Source of the DNA: Indioceanicola profundi
GTDB lineage: Bacteria; Pseudomonadota; Alphaproteobacteria; Azospirillales; Azospirillaceae
Assembly: GCF_003568845.1 (NCBI RefSeq)
Contig: NZ_CP030126.1
Span: 658,501 to 722,500 of the forward strand
Length of the DNA stretch: 64,000 nucleotides
Reading direction: 5' to 3'
Shown here: in pieces, positions 10,615-20,271 of the stretch
Layout of the letters: each line of letters opens with the position of its first letter
Position numbering within the stretch: the stretch's first letter is position 1
Made by a program: the position numbers and the translations under genes
Notes under the pieces: generated by a model
Told to the model about the DNA's origin: nothing
What the model saw: only the letters and a program-made list of their open reading frames with translations
Database searches by the model: none

Positions 10615-11700
10615 TCACCGGAGCTTGAGGGTGGAGAGGCCGACCAGGGCCAGGATCACGGCGATGATCCAGAAGCGGATCACGACGGTCGGCTCCGACC
10701 AGCCCTTCTTCTCGAAGTGGTGGTGGATCGGGGCCATGCGGAACACGCGCTTGCCGGTCAGCTTGAAGCTGGCGACCTGCACCATGACCGACACGGCCTC
10801 CAGCACGAACAGCCCGCCGATGATGGCCAGCACGATCTCATGCTTGGTGATGACGCTGATCGCTCCAAGCGCACCGCCCATGGAGAGGGAGCCGGTGTCG
10901 CCCATGAAGACCATGGCCGGCGGCGCATTGTACCAGAGGAAGCCGATCCCGGCCCCGACCAGCGCGCCGCAGAAGATCGCCAGCTCGCCGGTGCCCGGCA
11001 CGTAGTGGATGCCGAGATAGTTGGCGAAGATGATGTTGCCGGACAGGTAGGCAATCAGGCCGAAGCAGGCGCCCGCGATCATGATCGGGACGATGGCCAG
11101 CCCGTCCAGCCCATCGGTCAGGTTCACGGCGTTGCTTGCCCCCACCATGACGAAGATGGCGAAGGGGACGAAGAACCAGCCGAGATTGATCAGCAGATCC
11201 TTGAAGAACGGCAGGGCAAGGCCCGTGTCCAGCGGGTCCGGCGTCACCGACAGGTACCAGGTCATGGCGATGCCGCTGACGATGATCATCCAGAACAGCT
11301 TCAGCTTCCCGGACAGGCCCTTGGTGTTGCGCTTGGTCAGCTTCAGGAAGTCGTCGCCGAAGCCGACCAGACCGAAGCCCACCGTCACCAGCAGCACAAT
11401 CCAGCTATAGGCATTGGTCAGATCCACCCACAGAAGGGTGCTGACGATCACCGCGATCAGGATCATCAGGCCGCCCATGGTGGGCGTGCCCTTCTTCTTC
11501 AGGTGCGTCTCCAGATACTCCTCACGGATCGGCTGGCCGGAGCCCTGGATGGACTTCAGCCAACGGATCACGGCCGGCCCGATCATGAAGCTGATCACCA
11601 GCGAGGTCACGATCGCCCCGCCTGTCCGGAAGGTGATGTACCGGAACAGGTTGAAGAGCTGGAACTCGTCGGCCAGCGGAATGAGGAGGTTGTAGAGCAT
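10615..11700 (-). CDS. mraY: phospho-MurNAc-pentapeptide translocase MraY
   Basis: MraY is a ten-helix inner-membrane enzyme that transfers phospho-MurNAc-pentapeptide to undecaprenyl phosphate, giving lipid I. The 361-residue product starts [13 protein letters not shown]. Conserved segments include [23 protein letters not shown]-like [30 protein letters not shown] with the catalytic Asp region, [15 protein letters not shown] and [12 protein letters not shown]. The ATG at 11700 was chosen because the upstream extension enters murF. Confidence 0.98.
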   Translation of the reverse strand: MLYNLLIPLADEFQLFNLFRYITFRTGGAIVTSLVISFMIGPAVIRWLKSIQGSGQPIREEYLETHLKKKGTPTMGGLMILIAVIVSTLLWVDLTNAYSWIVLLVTVGFGLVGFGDDFLKLTKRNTKGLSGKLKLFWMIIVSGIAMTWYLSVTPDPLDTGLALPFFKDLLINLGWFFVPFAIFVMVGASNAVNLTDGLDGLAIVPIMIAGACFGLIAYLSGNIIFANYLGIHYVPGTGELAIFCGALVGAGIGFLWYNAPPAMVFMGDTGSLSMGGALGAISVITKHEIVLAIIGGLFVLEAVSVMVQVASFKLTGKRVFRMAPIHHHFEKKGWSEPTVVIRFWIIAVILALVGLSTLKLR

Positions 11701-11707
11701 CTTTTCG

Positions 11708-13174
11708 TCAGGTTCCGGAGACAGCAGCGACTGGCCGGGCGGCATCCGTCTGGTCAAGGGCCGTCAGCGCATCCACCACCAGGCTCATGCGGCTGCCGGC
11801 CGATCCCTTGACCATCAGCACGTCGCCGGCGCGCACTGCATCGGCCACCAGCGGCGCAAGCGCCGCGCTGTCCTCCGCGTGGCGACCGCGCATGGAGGCG
11901 GGCAGTCGGTCATGCAAGTGTTTCATCTGCGGGCCGCAGGTGAATACCAGATCCACCCCGGCCCGCTTGAAGGCGTCGGCCAGCCCGGCATGCAGCGCGG
12001 CGCTCTGGGCGCCCAGCTCCCGCATGTCGCCCAGCACGGCGATGCGCCGGCCGCCGGCGCCCGGATCGGTCTTGCCCAGCACCGTGGCCGCGGCGGCGAC
12101 GCTGACCGGGCTTGCGTTGTAGCTCTCGTCGATCAGGTTGAAGCTGCCGCGGGCCAGCGCCACACGGCGCCGCGCGCCCCGGCCCTTGATGGCGGAAAGC
12201 TGGCAGAGTTGGCGGGCGGCCAGGGCCACGTCGCCGCCGGCGGCGCGCACGGCCAGCAGCACGGCCAGCGAATTCAGCACATGGTGCTTGCCCGGCAGGG
12301 ACAGGCAGTACTGGATGCGCTCCCCCTTGATGTCCGCCGTGACGGCGGAGGAGGTGGCGTGCAGGGAGGCGTCGATCAGGCGGGCATCCGCCCCGTCCTG
12401 GCTGCCGAAGCTCCAGATCCGGGTCAGACCCTGGGTGCGGGCGGCCGCGACCAGCCTGATCCAGTGCGGGTTGTCGCGGTTCAGGATGGCGGTGCCGGTG
12501 GGGCTCATGCCCTCGAAGATCTCCGCCTTGGCATCGGCGATGGCCTCGACGCTGGGGAAGAACTCCAGATGGACGGCTTCCACCGTGGTGATGATCGCCA
12601 CGTCCGGCTTCACCATGCGCGACAGCGGCGCGATCTCGCCGGCATGGTTCATGCCCAACTCGAAGATGCCGTAGTCGCTGTCGGCCGGCATCCGCGCCAG
12701 GCTGAGCGGCAGGCCCAGATGGTTGTTCAGATTGCCGGTGGTGGCGTAGGTCTTGCCCTGGGCCTGGAGGCAGAGCTTCAGCGCTTCCTTGGTGCCGGTC
12801 TTGCCGACGGAGCCGGTGACCGCCAGGATGCGCCCTTCGGCGTTCAGGCGGGCGACGCGGCCCAGATCCTCCAGTGCCGCCTGGGTGTCGTCCACCAGCA
12901 GCAGCGGCGCGTTGGCCTGCACCCCCTCCGGCACCGCGGAGACGAGGGCGGCCGCGGCGCCCTTGGCCAGGGCGTCCTTCACATAGGCATGGCCGTCGAA
13001 GTTCGGACCCTTCAGCGCGATGAACAGGTCGCCGGGCGCAACGGTTCGGCTGTCGATCGAAACACCCGTCGCCATCCAATGCCCGGCCGTTCGCGCAATC
13101 GGATGGCGGCCATTGGTGGCGGCCGCGGCATCGGCCGCGGTCCACAGGATGTCGGTGCCGGACTGCGTCTTCAT
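11708..13174 (-). CDS. murF: UDP-MurNAc-tripeptide--D-Ala-D-Ala ligase MurF
   Basis: MurF is a cytoplasmic Mur ligase that adds D-Ala-D-Ala to complete the stem pentapeptide. The product has about 488 residues. Features are [20 protein letters not shown] in the N-terminal substrate domain, the P-loop [26 protein letters not shown], and [11 protein letters not shown] in the C-terminal part. The start MKTQSGTD lies 13 bp after the murE stop, and the longer frame overlapping murE was not used. Confidence 0.97.
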   Translation of the reverse strand: MKTQSGTDILWTAADAAAATNGRHPIARTAGHWMATGVSIDSRTVAPGDLFIALKGPNFDGHAYVKDALAKGAAAALVSAVPEGVQANAPLLLVDDTQAALEDLGRVARLNAEGRILAVTGSVGKTGTKEALKLCLQAQGKTYATTGNLNNHLGLPLSLARMPADSDYGIFELGMNHAGEIAPLSRMVKPDVAIITTVEAVHLEFFPSVEAIADAKAEIFEGMSPTGTAILNRDNPHWIRLVAAARTQGLTRIWSFGSQDGADARLIDASLHATSSAVTADIKGERIQYCLSLPGKHHVLNSLAVLLAVRAAGGDVALAARQLCQLSAIKGRGARRRVALARGSFNLIDESYNASPVSVAAAATVLGKTDPGAGGRRIAVLGDMRELGAQSAALHAGLADAFKRAGVDLVFTCGPQMKHLHDRLPASMRGRHAEDSAALAPLVADAVRAGDVLMVKGSAGSRMSLVVDALTALDQTDAARPVAAVSGT

Positions 13175-13187
13175 CTGCTGTCCCCCG

Positions 13188-14663
13188 TCAAGTGCCCTGT
13201 TGCGCGACCGCGGCTCTCGCCACCATCGCATCATCGAAGGGGCGGACCTCGGTCCCTATGATCTGCCCCTGCTCATGCCCCTTTCCGGCGATCACCAGCA
13301 CATCGCCGGACCCCAACTCCTCCACCGCCATGGCGATGGCCTTCGCACGGTCGTCCACCTCGGTGGCGGACGGACAGCCGGCCATCACCTCCGCGCGGAT
13401 GGCGGCGGCGGATTCGGTACGCGGGTTGTCGTCGGTCACGATGACCCGGTCGGCCAGACGCGCGGCGATCTCCCCCATCATGGGGCGCTTGCCGCGGTCC
13501 CGGTCGCCGCCGCAGCCGAACACCACATGCAGACGTCCCGTGGTATGTGGCCGCAAGGCTTTCAGAACCGTTTCCAGGCCGTCGGGTGTATGGGCGTAAT
13601 CGACGTAGATGGCGGAGTCATTTTTGGGACGCGCCGCCAATTCCAGACGGCCCCGTACCACTTCCAGATTTTCCAAAGCTTCCAAGGCCTTGGCACCATC
13701 CTCGCCGGTCCCGATGGCAAGGCCCAGGGCGCAGAGCGCATTCCAGACCTGGAAGCGCCCGACCAGCGGCATCTCGATCGTGCGGCGCTGCCCCATGACC
13801 TCCAGCTCCACGGCCTGGCCGTGGGGAAGGGGGGTGATGGACAGCACCTTCAGTTCGCGGCCCTGCTCGCCGAAACCGATCACCGTCTGCTTGCGCTTGT
13901 GGCACAGGGCGGCCAGCCGGTCGAACTCCGGGATGTCGGCGTTCAGCACCGCCACGGCGCCCTGCGGCATCACACGCTCGAACAGCATGGCCTTGGCCTG
14001 GAAATAGGCCTCCATGGTGCCGTGATAGTCCAGGTGGTCGCGGGTCAGGTTGGTGAAGCCGGCGGCCTTGACCAGCACGCCATCCAGCCGGAACTGGTCC
14101 AGCCCGTGGCTGGACGCTTCCATGGCCAGATGGGTCACCCCGGCCTTCGCCACCTCCGCCAGCGTGGCGTGCAGGGCGATGGGGTCGGGGGTGGTCAGGC
14201 TGCCCGATTGCGGAAAGCCCGGCGCCACCAGCCCAAGCGTTCCCATGGCCCCAGCCTTGTGGCCCAGATGGGCCCAGATCTGGCGGGTGAACTGGGCGGT
14301 GCTGGTTTTTCCGTTGGTGCCGGTCACGGCGGCGATATGGGCCGGCTGCGCGCCGTGGAAGGCGGCAGCCAGCAGGGCAAGCCGGCGGCGGGGATTGATG
14401 TCCTCGATCAGCGCCACATGCTCCGCGCCCGGCGGAAGGGCGGTGCCCTTCGGCGCCAGGATGGCGACAGCGCCCTTGTCTATGGCTGCCGGAATATAGG
14501 CCCGCCCATCATGCACTGTGCCCGGCAGCGCTGCGAACAGCGCTCCGGGCACCACCTTCCGGCTATCGGCGGTCAGGGCCGCGATCGGTGGATCGCGTTC
14601 GAGCGCCAACGCCGATACAGCGATTTCAGTACGTGAGGCCATGAGTTCCGACAATCTCTTCAT
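13188..14663 (-). CDS. murE: UDP-MurNAc-dipeptide--meso-DAP ligase MurE
   Basis: MurE adds the third stem-peptide residue. The 491-residue product has ALTADSRKVVPGALFAALPG, the P-loop AVTGTNGKTSTAQFT, and TNLTRDHLDYHGTMEAYFQA. The C-terminal DDNPRTESAAAI segment corresponds to the DNPR motif that selects meso-diaminopimelate over lysine, so a DAP-type wall is expected. The ATG shares one base with the ftsI stop (TGATG). Confidence 0.97.
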   Translation of the reverse strand: MKRLSELMASRTEIAVSALALERDPPIAALTADSRKVVPGALFAALPGTVHDGRAYIPAAIDKGAVAILAPKGTALPPGAEHVALIEDINPRRRLALLAAAFHGAQPAHIAAVTGTNGKTSTAQFTRQIWAHLGHKAGAMGTLGLVAPGFPQSGSLTTPDPIALHATLAEVAKAGVTHLAMEASSHGLDQFRLDGVLVKAAGFTNLTRDHLDYHGTMEAYFQAKAMLFERVMPQGAVAVLNADIPEFDRLAALCHKRKQTVIGFGEQGRELKVLSITPLPHGQAVELEVMGQRRTIEMPLVGRFQVWNALCALGLAIGTGEDGAKALEALENLEVVRGRLELAARPKNDSAIYVDYAHTPDGLETVLKALRPHTTGRLHVVFGCGGDRDRGKRPMMGEIAARLADRVIVTDDNPRTESAAAIRAEVMAGCPSATEVDDRAKAIAMAVEELGSGDVLVIAGKGHEQGQIIGTEVRPFDDAMVARAAVAQQGT

Positions 14664-16468
14664 CAGCGGCCTTCCGTGGGAAAGGCGGCCATCTGCGGCG
14701 TCATCGCCGGGGTCCGGGGTGCAATCTCCTGCGGATTGATGGCAAGGGCATGGACGACATCGGGCGAAGTTGCGTCCTGCGGCTTAACGCCGAGCAGCGG
14801 GCCGATCTGGCTGACGATGCGGCCGACGGTGGGAGCGGCGGTCCAGCCGGCGGTGGCGAAGCCGAAGCTGTTCTTGGACGGCTTCGGTTCGTCGACCATG
14901 ACGTAGACGACGTAACGCGGATCGTTCATCGGGAAGGCGCCGACAAAGCTGGTGATCAGGGCCTTCTTGGCATAGCCGCCGCGCTTTACCTTCTCCGCCG
15001 TGCCGGTCTTGCCGCCGACCAGATAGCCCGGTGCGTCGGCCTTTCTCGCGGTGCCGTCGGTCACCACCATACGCATCAGGCGGCGCATGGTGTCGGAGAC
15101 GCGCTCGGACACGAGGCGGTTGCCGGCGATCGGCTCTTCCCTGTCGCGCTTCAGCAGGGTGGGCGCGACGCCCATGCCGTCATTGATGACGCCGGCCGCG
15201 GCGGTGACGACGTGCAGCGGGCTCACGGACATTCCGTGACCGAAGCTGATGGTCATCATGTTCACCTCGCGCCAGGGATTCGGCACGATGGGCCAGCCGA
15301 GTTCAGGCAATTCCAGCGGAACCGGCCGGGTGAAGCCGACCTTGCTCATGAACTCCTTCTGCGCCGCCGGCCCGATCCGCTCCGCCATGCGGACGGAACC
15401 GACATTGGAGGAGTGCTTGAAGATGTCGACGACGTCCATCCAGCGGTTCTCGGGATGGTAGTCGCTGATGCTGTGGCGGCCGATGCGGATGGAGCGGGTG
15501 GCGTCAAAGCTGTCGCGCAGCCGAACCTGCCCCGACTCCAGCGCCATGGCCGTGTTGAATATCTTGAAGGTCGAACCGGCCTCGTACACGCCGAGCGTGT
15601 TGCGGTTGAAGCGCGGGTCCAGATCCTGCTCCTCGATGGGCGGAGGCGGGGAGTGCGGGTCGAAGTCCGGCAGGCTGACCATGGCCAGCAGCTCGCCAGT
15701 ATGCACGTCCATGACCATGCCGGCCCCGCCGATGGCACGGAACTCGTCCAGCGTGACCTGGATCTCCTTGCGCAGGATATGCTGAAGGCGGACATCGATG
15801 GAGAGCTGCAGCGGTCCCTGCGTCTCCTTCAACTGCTTGTCGAAGCGTTGCTCAATCCCCATCAGGCCGACATTATCGACGCCGCTGAAGCCGACGACAT
15901 GGGCCGCCAGACTGCCCTGCGGATAGATCCGCCGCTCCTCCCGCTGGAACGCCAGCCCGGGAATCCCGAGGCGGTTCACCTCGTACTGCTGCTTCGGCGT
16001 GAGGTTCCGCTTGATCCAGACGAAGCGCTTGTCTTCCTTGAGGGAGGCCAGCAGGGCCTGACGGTCCAGCTCGGGCAGGACCTGGACCAGCTTGGCGGTC
16101 GCCTCCTGCGGGTCGATCACCAGCTTGGGATCGGCATAGAGCGAAGCCGTGGCGAGCGAAGTCGCCAGCAGCACGCCGTTCCGGTCCACGATATCTGCCC
16201 GGCTCTGCGGCGCCACGGCGCTTGCGGCGCGGGTGGCGCCGGGCTCCTGCCCGCCGGCCAGGATCGTGGCGTCCATCAGCTTCAACCCGACAGCGCCGAA
16301 CGCCATGGCGAAGAAGGCCGCGGTCAGGATCAGGCGGCTGCGCCCCTGCTCCAGAGCCGTGGCGTTCTTGGACTGGAGGCGCACGCGCGGCTCACGCGGG
16401 CGTTGCTGCTGCATGCGGTCCAGTCCGGCCATGTCGAAGCCGGTCAGCGTCAGGTCGGCATCGGTCAT
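14663..16468 (-). CDS. ftsI: septal peptidoglycan transpeptidase FtsI (PBP3)
   Basis: FtsI is the class B penicillin-binding protein that cross-links septal peptidoglycan together with FtsW. The 601 residues contain a cytoplasmic tail, one membrane anchor (about 45-65), a non-penicillin-binding domain (RADIVDRNGVLLA onward) and the transpeptidase domain. The three active-site motifs are SxxK at 299-302 (GSTFK), SxN at 353-355 (SSN) and KTGT at 487-490. The ATG at 16468 overlaps the ftsL stop by 4 nt. A longer frame runs through ftsL and rsmH and is not real. Confidence 0.97.
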   Translation of the reverse strand: MTDADLTLTGFDMAGLDRMQQQRPREPRVRLQSKNATALEQGRSRLILTAAFFAMAFGAVGLKLMDATILAGGQEPGATRAASAVAPQSRADIVDRNGVLLATSLATASLYADPKLVIDPQEATAKLVQVLPELDRQALLASLKEDKRFVWIKRNLTPKQQYEVNRLGIPGLAFQREERRIYPQGSLAAHVVGFSGVDNVGLMGIEQRFDKQLKETQGPLQLSIDVRLQHILRKEIQVTLDEFRAIGGAGMVMDVHTGELLAMVSLPDFDPHSPPPPIEEQDLDPRFNRNTLGVYEAGSTFKIFNTAMALESGQVRLRDSFDATRSIRIGRHSISDYHPENRWMDVVDIFKHSSNVGSVRMAERIGPAAQKEFMSKVGFTRPVPLELPELGWPIVPNPWREVNMMTISFGHGMSVSPLHVVTAAAGVINDGMGVAPTLLKRDREEPIAGNRLVSERVSDTMRRLMRMVVTDGTARKADAPGYLVGGKTGTAEKVKRGGYAKKALITSFVGAFPMNDPRYVVYVMVDEPKPSKNSFGFATAGWTAAPTVGRIVSQIGPLLGVKPQDATSPDVVHALAINPQEIAPRTPAMTPQMAAFPTEGR

Positions 16469-16875
16469 CGGGCCGCTCCATAGCTCAAATCGCCGCCATA
16501 GGTGGCCAGCACCACCGGGCCGGACGGCTTCGCGTCCGGCTTGCGCACCGGGGCGGAGGACAGCAGGGCAGGCGGCTGTCCCTCCTCGATGCCCGGCATC
16601 GGCTTCAGCGGAAGCTGATCCAGCGTGACGATCTGCTCGACCTTGGTGGGGCCAAGCACGGTGTGCTCCGCCACCAGCCGTTCCAGGCGCACGGGATCGT
16701 TCAGATAGGCCCACTCGGCCCGCAGGACCTGGATGGCCTCCTGCTCCGCCACGATCTGGCGGTTCAGCTTGGCAAGCTCGTCCGCCTGCTCCTGCACGCG
16801 GTAGCTGGTCTGGTAGAGGATCACGCTCGCGGTACCGGCGAGGCCGATCCAGATGAGAATGGACTTGCCGATCAT
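16465..16875 (-). CDS. ftsL: cell division protein FtsL
   Basis: FtsL is a small bitopic divisome protein that partners FtsB/FtsQ and activates FtsWI. The 136 residues contain an N-terminal membrane segment ([20 protein letters not shown]), then a coiled coil ([20 protein letters not shown]) and the family-typical [20 protein letters not shown]. It overlaps rsmH and ftsI by 4 nt each (ATGA), indicating coupled translation. The proline-rich tail after residue 105 is likely unstructured. Confidence 0.93.
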   Translation of the reverse strand: MIGKSILIWIGLAGTASVILYQTSYRVQEQADELAKLNRQIVAEQEAIQVLRAEWAYLNDPVRLERLVAEHTVLGPTKVEQIVTLDQLPLKPMPGIEEGQPPALLSSAPVRKPDAKPSGPVVLATYGGDLSYGAAR

Positions 16876-17837
16876 GCGGCGTCTCCTGTGGTCCAGGCCG
16901 GAGCGTCGGTACGCTCCGCTGCGCGTAGCCGGGACGACCGGGCGCGCGGATTGCGGCGGGCTTCCTCCTCGCTGGGCGCGGTGCCGGAGCGGGAGAGAAG
17001 GCGGAAGGTGGGAGCCGGGCCGGTGGCGGCCGGGCCGGGCATGTGGCGGGACGGCGCCGGAACATTGCCGGACCGCTGGCGCAGGAAGTCCTTCACCACC
17101 CGGTCCTCCAGCGAATGGAAGCTGACCACGGCCAGCCGTCCGCCGGGGGCCAGCAGGCGCTCGGCCGCCATCAGGCCGCGCTCCAGCTCGCCCAACTCGT
17201 CATTCACATGGATGCGCAGACCCTGGAAGGTGCGGGTCGCGGGATCGATCCCGTCCTTCGACTTGGGCACGACCCGCCGCACCACATCGGCCAGTTCGGC
17301 CGTGCGGGCGAAAGGCTGTTCGGCGCGGCGGGTCACGATGGCGCGGGCGACGCGGCGGGAATGCCGCTCCTCGCCATAGCGCCAGATGATGTCGGCCAGC
17401 TCGGCTTCCTCGGCGGTGTTCACCACGTCGGCGGCGCTCGGCCCATCCTGTCCCATGCGCATGTCGAGCGGACCGTCGAAACGGAAGCTGAAGCCGCGCT
17501 CCGGCTCGTCGATCTGGGGGGAGGAGACGCCGAGGTCGAGGGCAACCCCGTCCACCGACTCCACGCCACGGTCGAGCAATAGCCGGTCCATGTCGCCGAA
17601 GCAGCCCGGAACCATGTGCAGGCGGCCGGGGAATTCCTGCGCCAGCTTCCTGCCGCGCTCAATGGCGGCCGGGTCGCGGTCGATGCCATAGACGGTGCAG
17701 CCGGCCCGCTCCAGCAGGGCGCGGGCATAGCCCCCCGCGCCGAAGGTGCCGTCCACGATCACGGCGCCGTCGCGGGGAGCCAGCGCTTCCGCCACCTCGT
17801 CCCGCAGGACGGGAATGTGAACGAGGGTTCCGGTCAT
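16872..17837 (-). CDS. rsmH: 16S rRNA m4C1402 methyltransferase RsmH (MraW)
   Basis: RsmH is a SAM-dependent methyltransferase for N4 of C1402 in 16S rRNA. The 321 residues include [13 protein letters not shown], the SAM motif [19 protein letters not shown] with [19 protein letters not shown], and [16 protein letters not shown]. The C-terminal [16 protein letters not shown] is also a family hallmark. It overlaps mraZ upstream and ftsL downstream by 4 nt each. Confidence 0.97.
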   Translation of the reverse strand: MTGTLVHIPVLRDEVAEALAPRDGAVIVDGTFGAGGYARALLERAGCTVYGIDRDPAAIERGRKLAQEFPGRLHMVPGCFGDMDRLLLDRGVESVDGVALDLGVSSPQIDEPERGFSFRFDGPLDMRMGQDGPSAADVVNTAEEAELADIIWRYGEERHSRRVARAIVTRRAEQPFARTAELADVVRRVVPKSKDGIDPATRTFQGLRIHVNDELGELERGLMAAERLLAPGGRLAVVSFHSLEDRVVKDFLRQRSGNVPAPSRHMPGPAATGPAPTFRLLSRSGTAPSEEEARRNPRARSSRLRAAERTDAPAWTTGDAA

Positions 17838-18322
17838 GACGCTCCCCGGTTCGAGAGGTGGGACGTCTTCGCCAGGATGGTGGACAGCGAGATGTTGTTG
17901 CCGCGGGCCTGCTCGCGGCTGGCGGCCTCATGCGCCTTCAGCGCCTCCGGCTCCCAGATCTGGAAGATCTTGCGGCGGCCGACGAAAGCGCAGGTTTCGA
18001 CGATGCCGGCGAACTCGGTGAATTCCTGCGGGATGCTGATGCGGCCCTCGGGATCGATGGGCAGGCGGATGGAGCCGCCGAACACGGTGGTCTCGATCAG
18101 GTCACGGTAGTCGGGAGGCGTCTCGGGATCGTCAAGGGCAGCGCCGAGCTGGTCCAGATAGTCGATGGAGCAGGCGTCCAGCGCCTGGGCGGTCAATGAG
18201 CGGAAAATGATGACTTCGGAGGTTCCCGCCCCATTGCCCAAGGCCGAGCGGAAGGCTGCCGGGACCGAGACCCGACCCTTCTTGTCGACCTTGTTGACAT
18301 ATGTGGACAGGAACAAGCCCAT
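17834..18322 (-). CDS. mraZ: transcriptional regulator MraZ
   Basis: MraZ is a SpoVT/AbrB-fold DNA-binding protein that represses or modulates its own dcw operon in the species where it has been studied. The 162 residues hold two tandem AbrB-like domains. The first begins [21 protein letters not shown] and the second contains [20 protein letters not shown]. It is the first gene of the dcw cluster. The matching operator of phased TGGG boxes lies 90-165 nt upstream of its ATG. Confidence 0.97.
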   Translation of the reverse strand: MGLFLSTYVNKVDKKGRVSVPAAFRSALGNGAGTSEVIIFRSLTAQALDACSIDYLDQLGAALDDPETPPDYRDLIETTVFGGSIRLPIDPEGRISIPQEFTEFAGIVETCAFVGRRKIFQIWEPEALKAHEAASREQARGNNISLSTILAKTSHLSNRGAS

Positions 18323-18411
18323 CGTCCCCCGCCTCTCCGGTACCCCCGCCGGTACCGCCCCTTTCGGCTACCCGCCTCCGGATCGTCGGCCCTTCCCGCC
18401 CTGCTCGCGGG

Positions 18412-18486
18412 TGGGCGGAAATGGGCGTCAGGTCCCGAATTTGGGTGAGATTGGGATAACATGGGACTGTATGGGCGTCAATGGGA
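18412..18486. promoter_or_regulatory. MraZ-type operator: seven TGGGN boxes in 10-bp phase
   Basis: TGGG occurs at 18412, 18422, 18442, 18452, 18462, 18472 and 18482 on the plus strand. Every interval is an exact multiple of 10 bp, and only the 18432 slot is degenerate. A further TGGG at 18532 keeps the same phase. TGGGN boxes separated by 5 nt are the known MraZ recognition pattern in Escherichia coli, where three copies are described. Here the TGGG strand is opposite to mraZ transcription. Assignment to MraZ is by pattern and position. Confidence 0.85.
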
Positions 18487-18585
18487 CGAACGAGTAAAGG
18501 GCTTGATCTGCCAAGAATATGCCGGGGGCTGTGGGTAGCTTTGGGGATAAACCGGGGATGAATGTGCACAACATATAAAAATGCG

Positions 18586-18615
18586 TTTATAGCCGCGCAG
18601 TTCGACTGTGAACAA
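18586..18615 (-). promoter_or_regulatory. candidate promoter of the dcw operon
   Basis: On the minus strand TTGTTC (18610-18615) and TATAAA (18586-18591) are separated by 18 bp, in a stretch richer in A+T than the surroundings. Transcription from here would run through the phased MraZ boxes into mraZ, leaving a leader of about 250 nt. The -35 match is modest, and other promoters closer to the boxes cannot be excluded. Confidence 0.35.
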
Positions 18616-19011
18616 TCATTTGCGTTCACTTTTTGTTCTTGTTTTTTGCCCGCGCAACGTCTGATCTAGACTGGAAAAGATGGCGGGAATCTTTAAGTCG
18701 GTATTGTATAGCCGCTTGGGGCCGCCGACCGATTCCTTTTAGCCGAATCCCGAATATCGGGCCGGCGCCTGCATGAGCCACCAGGGGAGTGATGGCCCAA
18801 TTGCCCGGCCAAGGCCACAAGATATTGTGCCCTTAATACCATTTTGTGCTGCAAGTAGCGTAGGGCGACAGGGTGGCGCATGAGGGCGCAGGCAACTCCA
18901 GTGACAAAGCAGGGATGCGACACACCCTTCGGGTAGTACTAGCCTCAATCCCATGCGCGCAAGTGGTACAAATAACCACATTGGAGAGGCATGAAATCGG
19001 TAAGTCGAAAA
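18616..19011. other. intergenic region between rnpB 3' end and mraZ promoter
   Basis: This stretch of about 400 bp has no convincing coding region. The short minus-strand ORFs here overlap one another and lack recognisable products. It is less GC-rich than its surroundings, with several A/T runs (for example around 18630-18650 and 18830-18850). It probably contains the rnpB 3' processing or termination zone and upstream dcw control DNA. No known small RNA was recognised. Confidence 0.4.
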
Positions 19012-19466
<455 letters not shown>

Positions 19467-19473
19467 GCGCGGA

Positions 19474-19502
19474 TAGTTAGTCCTGTCGGGCCGGCGATGC
19501 AA
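19474..19502 (-). promoter_or_regulatory. rnpB promoter
   Basis: On the minus strand TTGCAT (19497-19502), a 17-bp spacer and TAACTA (19474-19479) lie 7 nt before the first base of the P1 helix of rnpB. Spacing and position fit a housekeeping sigma-70 promoter. The promoter sits entirely in the 50-bp gap after the amidase stop codon, so rnpB can be expressed independently. Confidence 0.75.
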
Positions 19503-19516
19503 TGCCGATCTGGCGG

Positions 19517-20260
19517 TCAGACCAGCCGCTCCGAATAAACCCTGGCCAGGGCGCGCATTCGCTTCACCGTCTCGGCGTCCGGCAGGCCGGTCAGCCGCTC
19601 CGGGCACCAATGGCGCTGGAAGGCCAGCAGGCTGCGGGCGGCGGAGCCGTCCCATACGGTCCCATCCCATGCCGTCCCATGGCCGTCGTCCCATGCCGTC
19701 CCATATCCGATCCGGCCCAGCAGGTCGCGGATTTCGGCGTTGGTCCAGCCGCCCTCGTCGGACTTCCCCGGTTCGGGCCAGGCGCCGATGCCGCGGGCGG
19801 CCAGACGCTGCCAGTCGAACAGCTCGCCGGGGTCCTCCTTGCGGTCGGGGGCGATGTCGGAATGGGCCAGGACGTGCAGGGGCGGGATGCGGTAATGCGC
19901 AACCAGATCGGCCGCCAACTCCTCCAGCGACGCCATCTGCGCCTCGGGGAACGGGCGGTAGCCGAACTCGTGCCCTGGATTCACCAGCTCGATCCCGATG
20001 GAACGGCTGTTGATATCCCGCTCCCCCCGCCAGAAGGACACGCCGGCATGCCAGGCCCGGCGCTTCTCATGCACCAGCCGGTAGATGGTGCCGTCCTCAT
20101 CGATCAGGTAATGGGCACTGACCTGCGCCGCCTCATCGCACAGCCGCTCCAGCGCGGCTTCGGCACTCTGCATTCCGGTATAATGCAGGATCAGCATGTC
20201 CACGGGTTTACCGACAGCGCGGGCGCCATGGTTCGGGGAGGGGAGATCGATCAGGCGCAC
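19517..20260 (-). CDS. ampD: N-acetylmuramoyl-L-alanine amidase, AmpD type
   Basis: This is an Amidase_2 zinc enzyme that cleaves MurNAc (or anhydro-MurNAc) from the stem peptide, usually in wall recycling. The 247 residues start at a GTG. Zinc ligands are likely H26 (LILHYTG), H133 and D143 (LAHSDIAPDRKEDPG), with E91 in SIGIELVNPG as the catalytic-side acid. No signal peptide is visible, which suggests a cytoplasmic enzyme. A C-terminal peptidoglycan-binding-like part contains FQRHW near residue 214. Residues 186-205 are an unusual low-complexity GTAWD repeat produced by a DNA repeat array. The gene lies directly upstream of rnpB. Confidence 0.9.
   Translation of the reverse strand: MRLIDLPSPNHGARAVGKPVDMLILHYTGMQSAEAALERLCDEAAQVSAHYLIDEDGTIYRLVHEKRRAWHAGVSFWRGERDINSRSIGIELVNPGHEFGYRPFPEAQMASLEELAADLVAHYRIPPLHVLAHSDIAPDRKEDPGELFDWQRLAARGIGAWPEPGKSDEGGWTNAEIRDLLGRIGYGTAWDDGHGTAWDGTVWDGSAARSLLAFQRHWCPERLTGLPDAETVKRMRALARVYSERLV
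19650..19704 (-). repeat. six ATGGGA repeats inside the amidase gene
   Basis: On the minus strand ATGGGA occurs six times, with CCCA on the plus strand at 19651, 19661, 19666, 19676, 19690 and 19700. Three of the five intervals are exactly 10 bp, and the others are 5 and 14 bp. The array is in frame and encodes GTAWD-like repeats. The unit matches the TGGGA boxes of the MraZ operator 1.2 kb away, but simple slippage expansion is an equally valid explanation. Confidence 0.8.
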
Positions 20261-20271
20261 GGTGTCTCATC

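Noticed and set aside
18412-18486. CRISPR-like regular repeats
   Set aside because: The unit is only 4-5 bp with 5-bp spacers and sits upstream of mraZ, so it is an operator array rather than a CRISPR.
18542-18550. DnaA-box-like TGGGGATAA near 18542
   Set aside because: It is a single imperfect copy with no cluster, no AT-rich unwinding element and no dnaA nearby, so no replication origin is claimed.
18626-18923. Short minus-strand ORFs in the rnpB-mraZ gap
   Set aside because: They overlap one another and have no ribosome sites or recognisable products.
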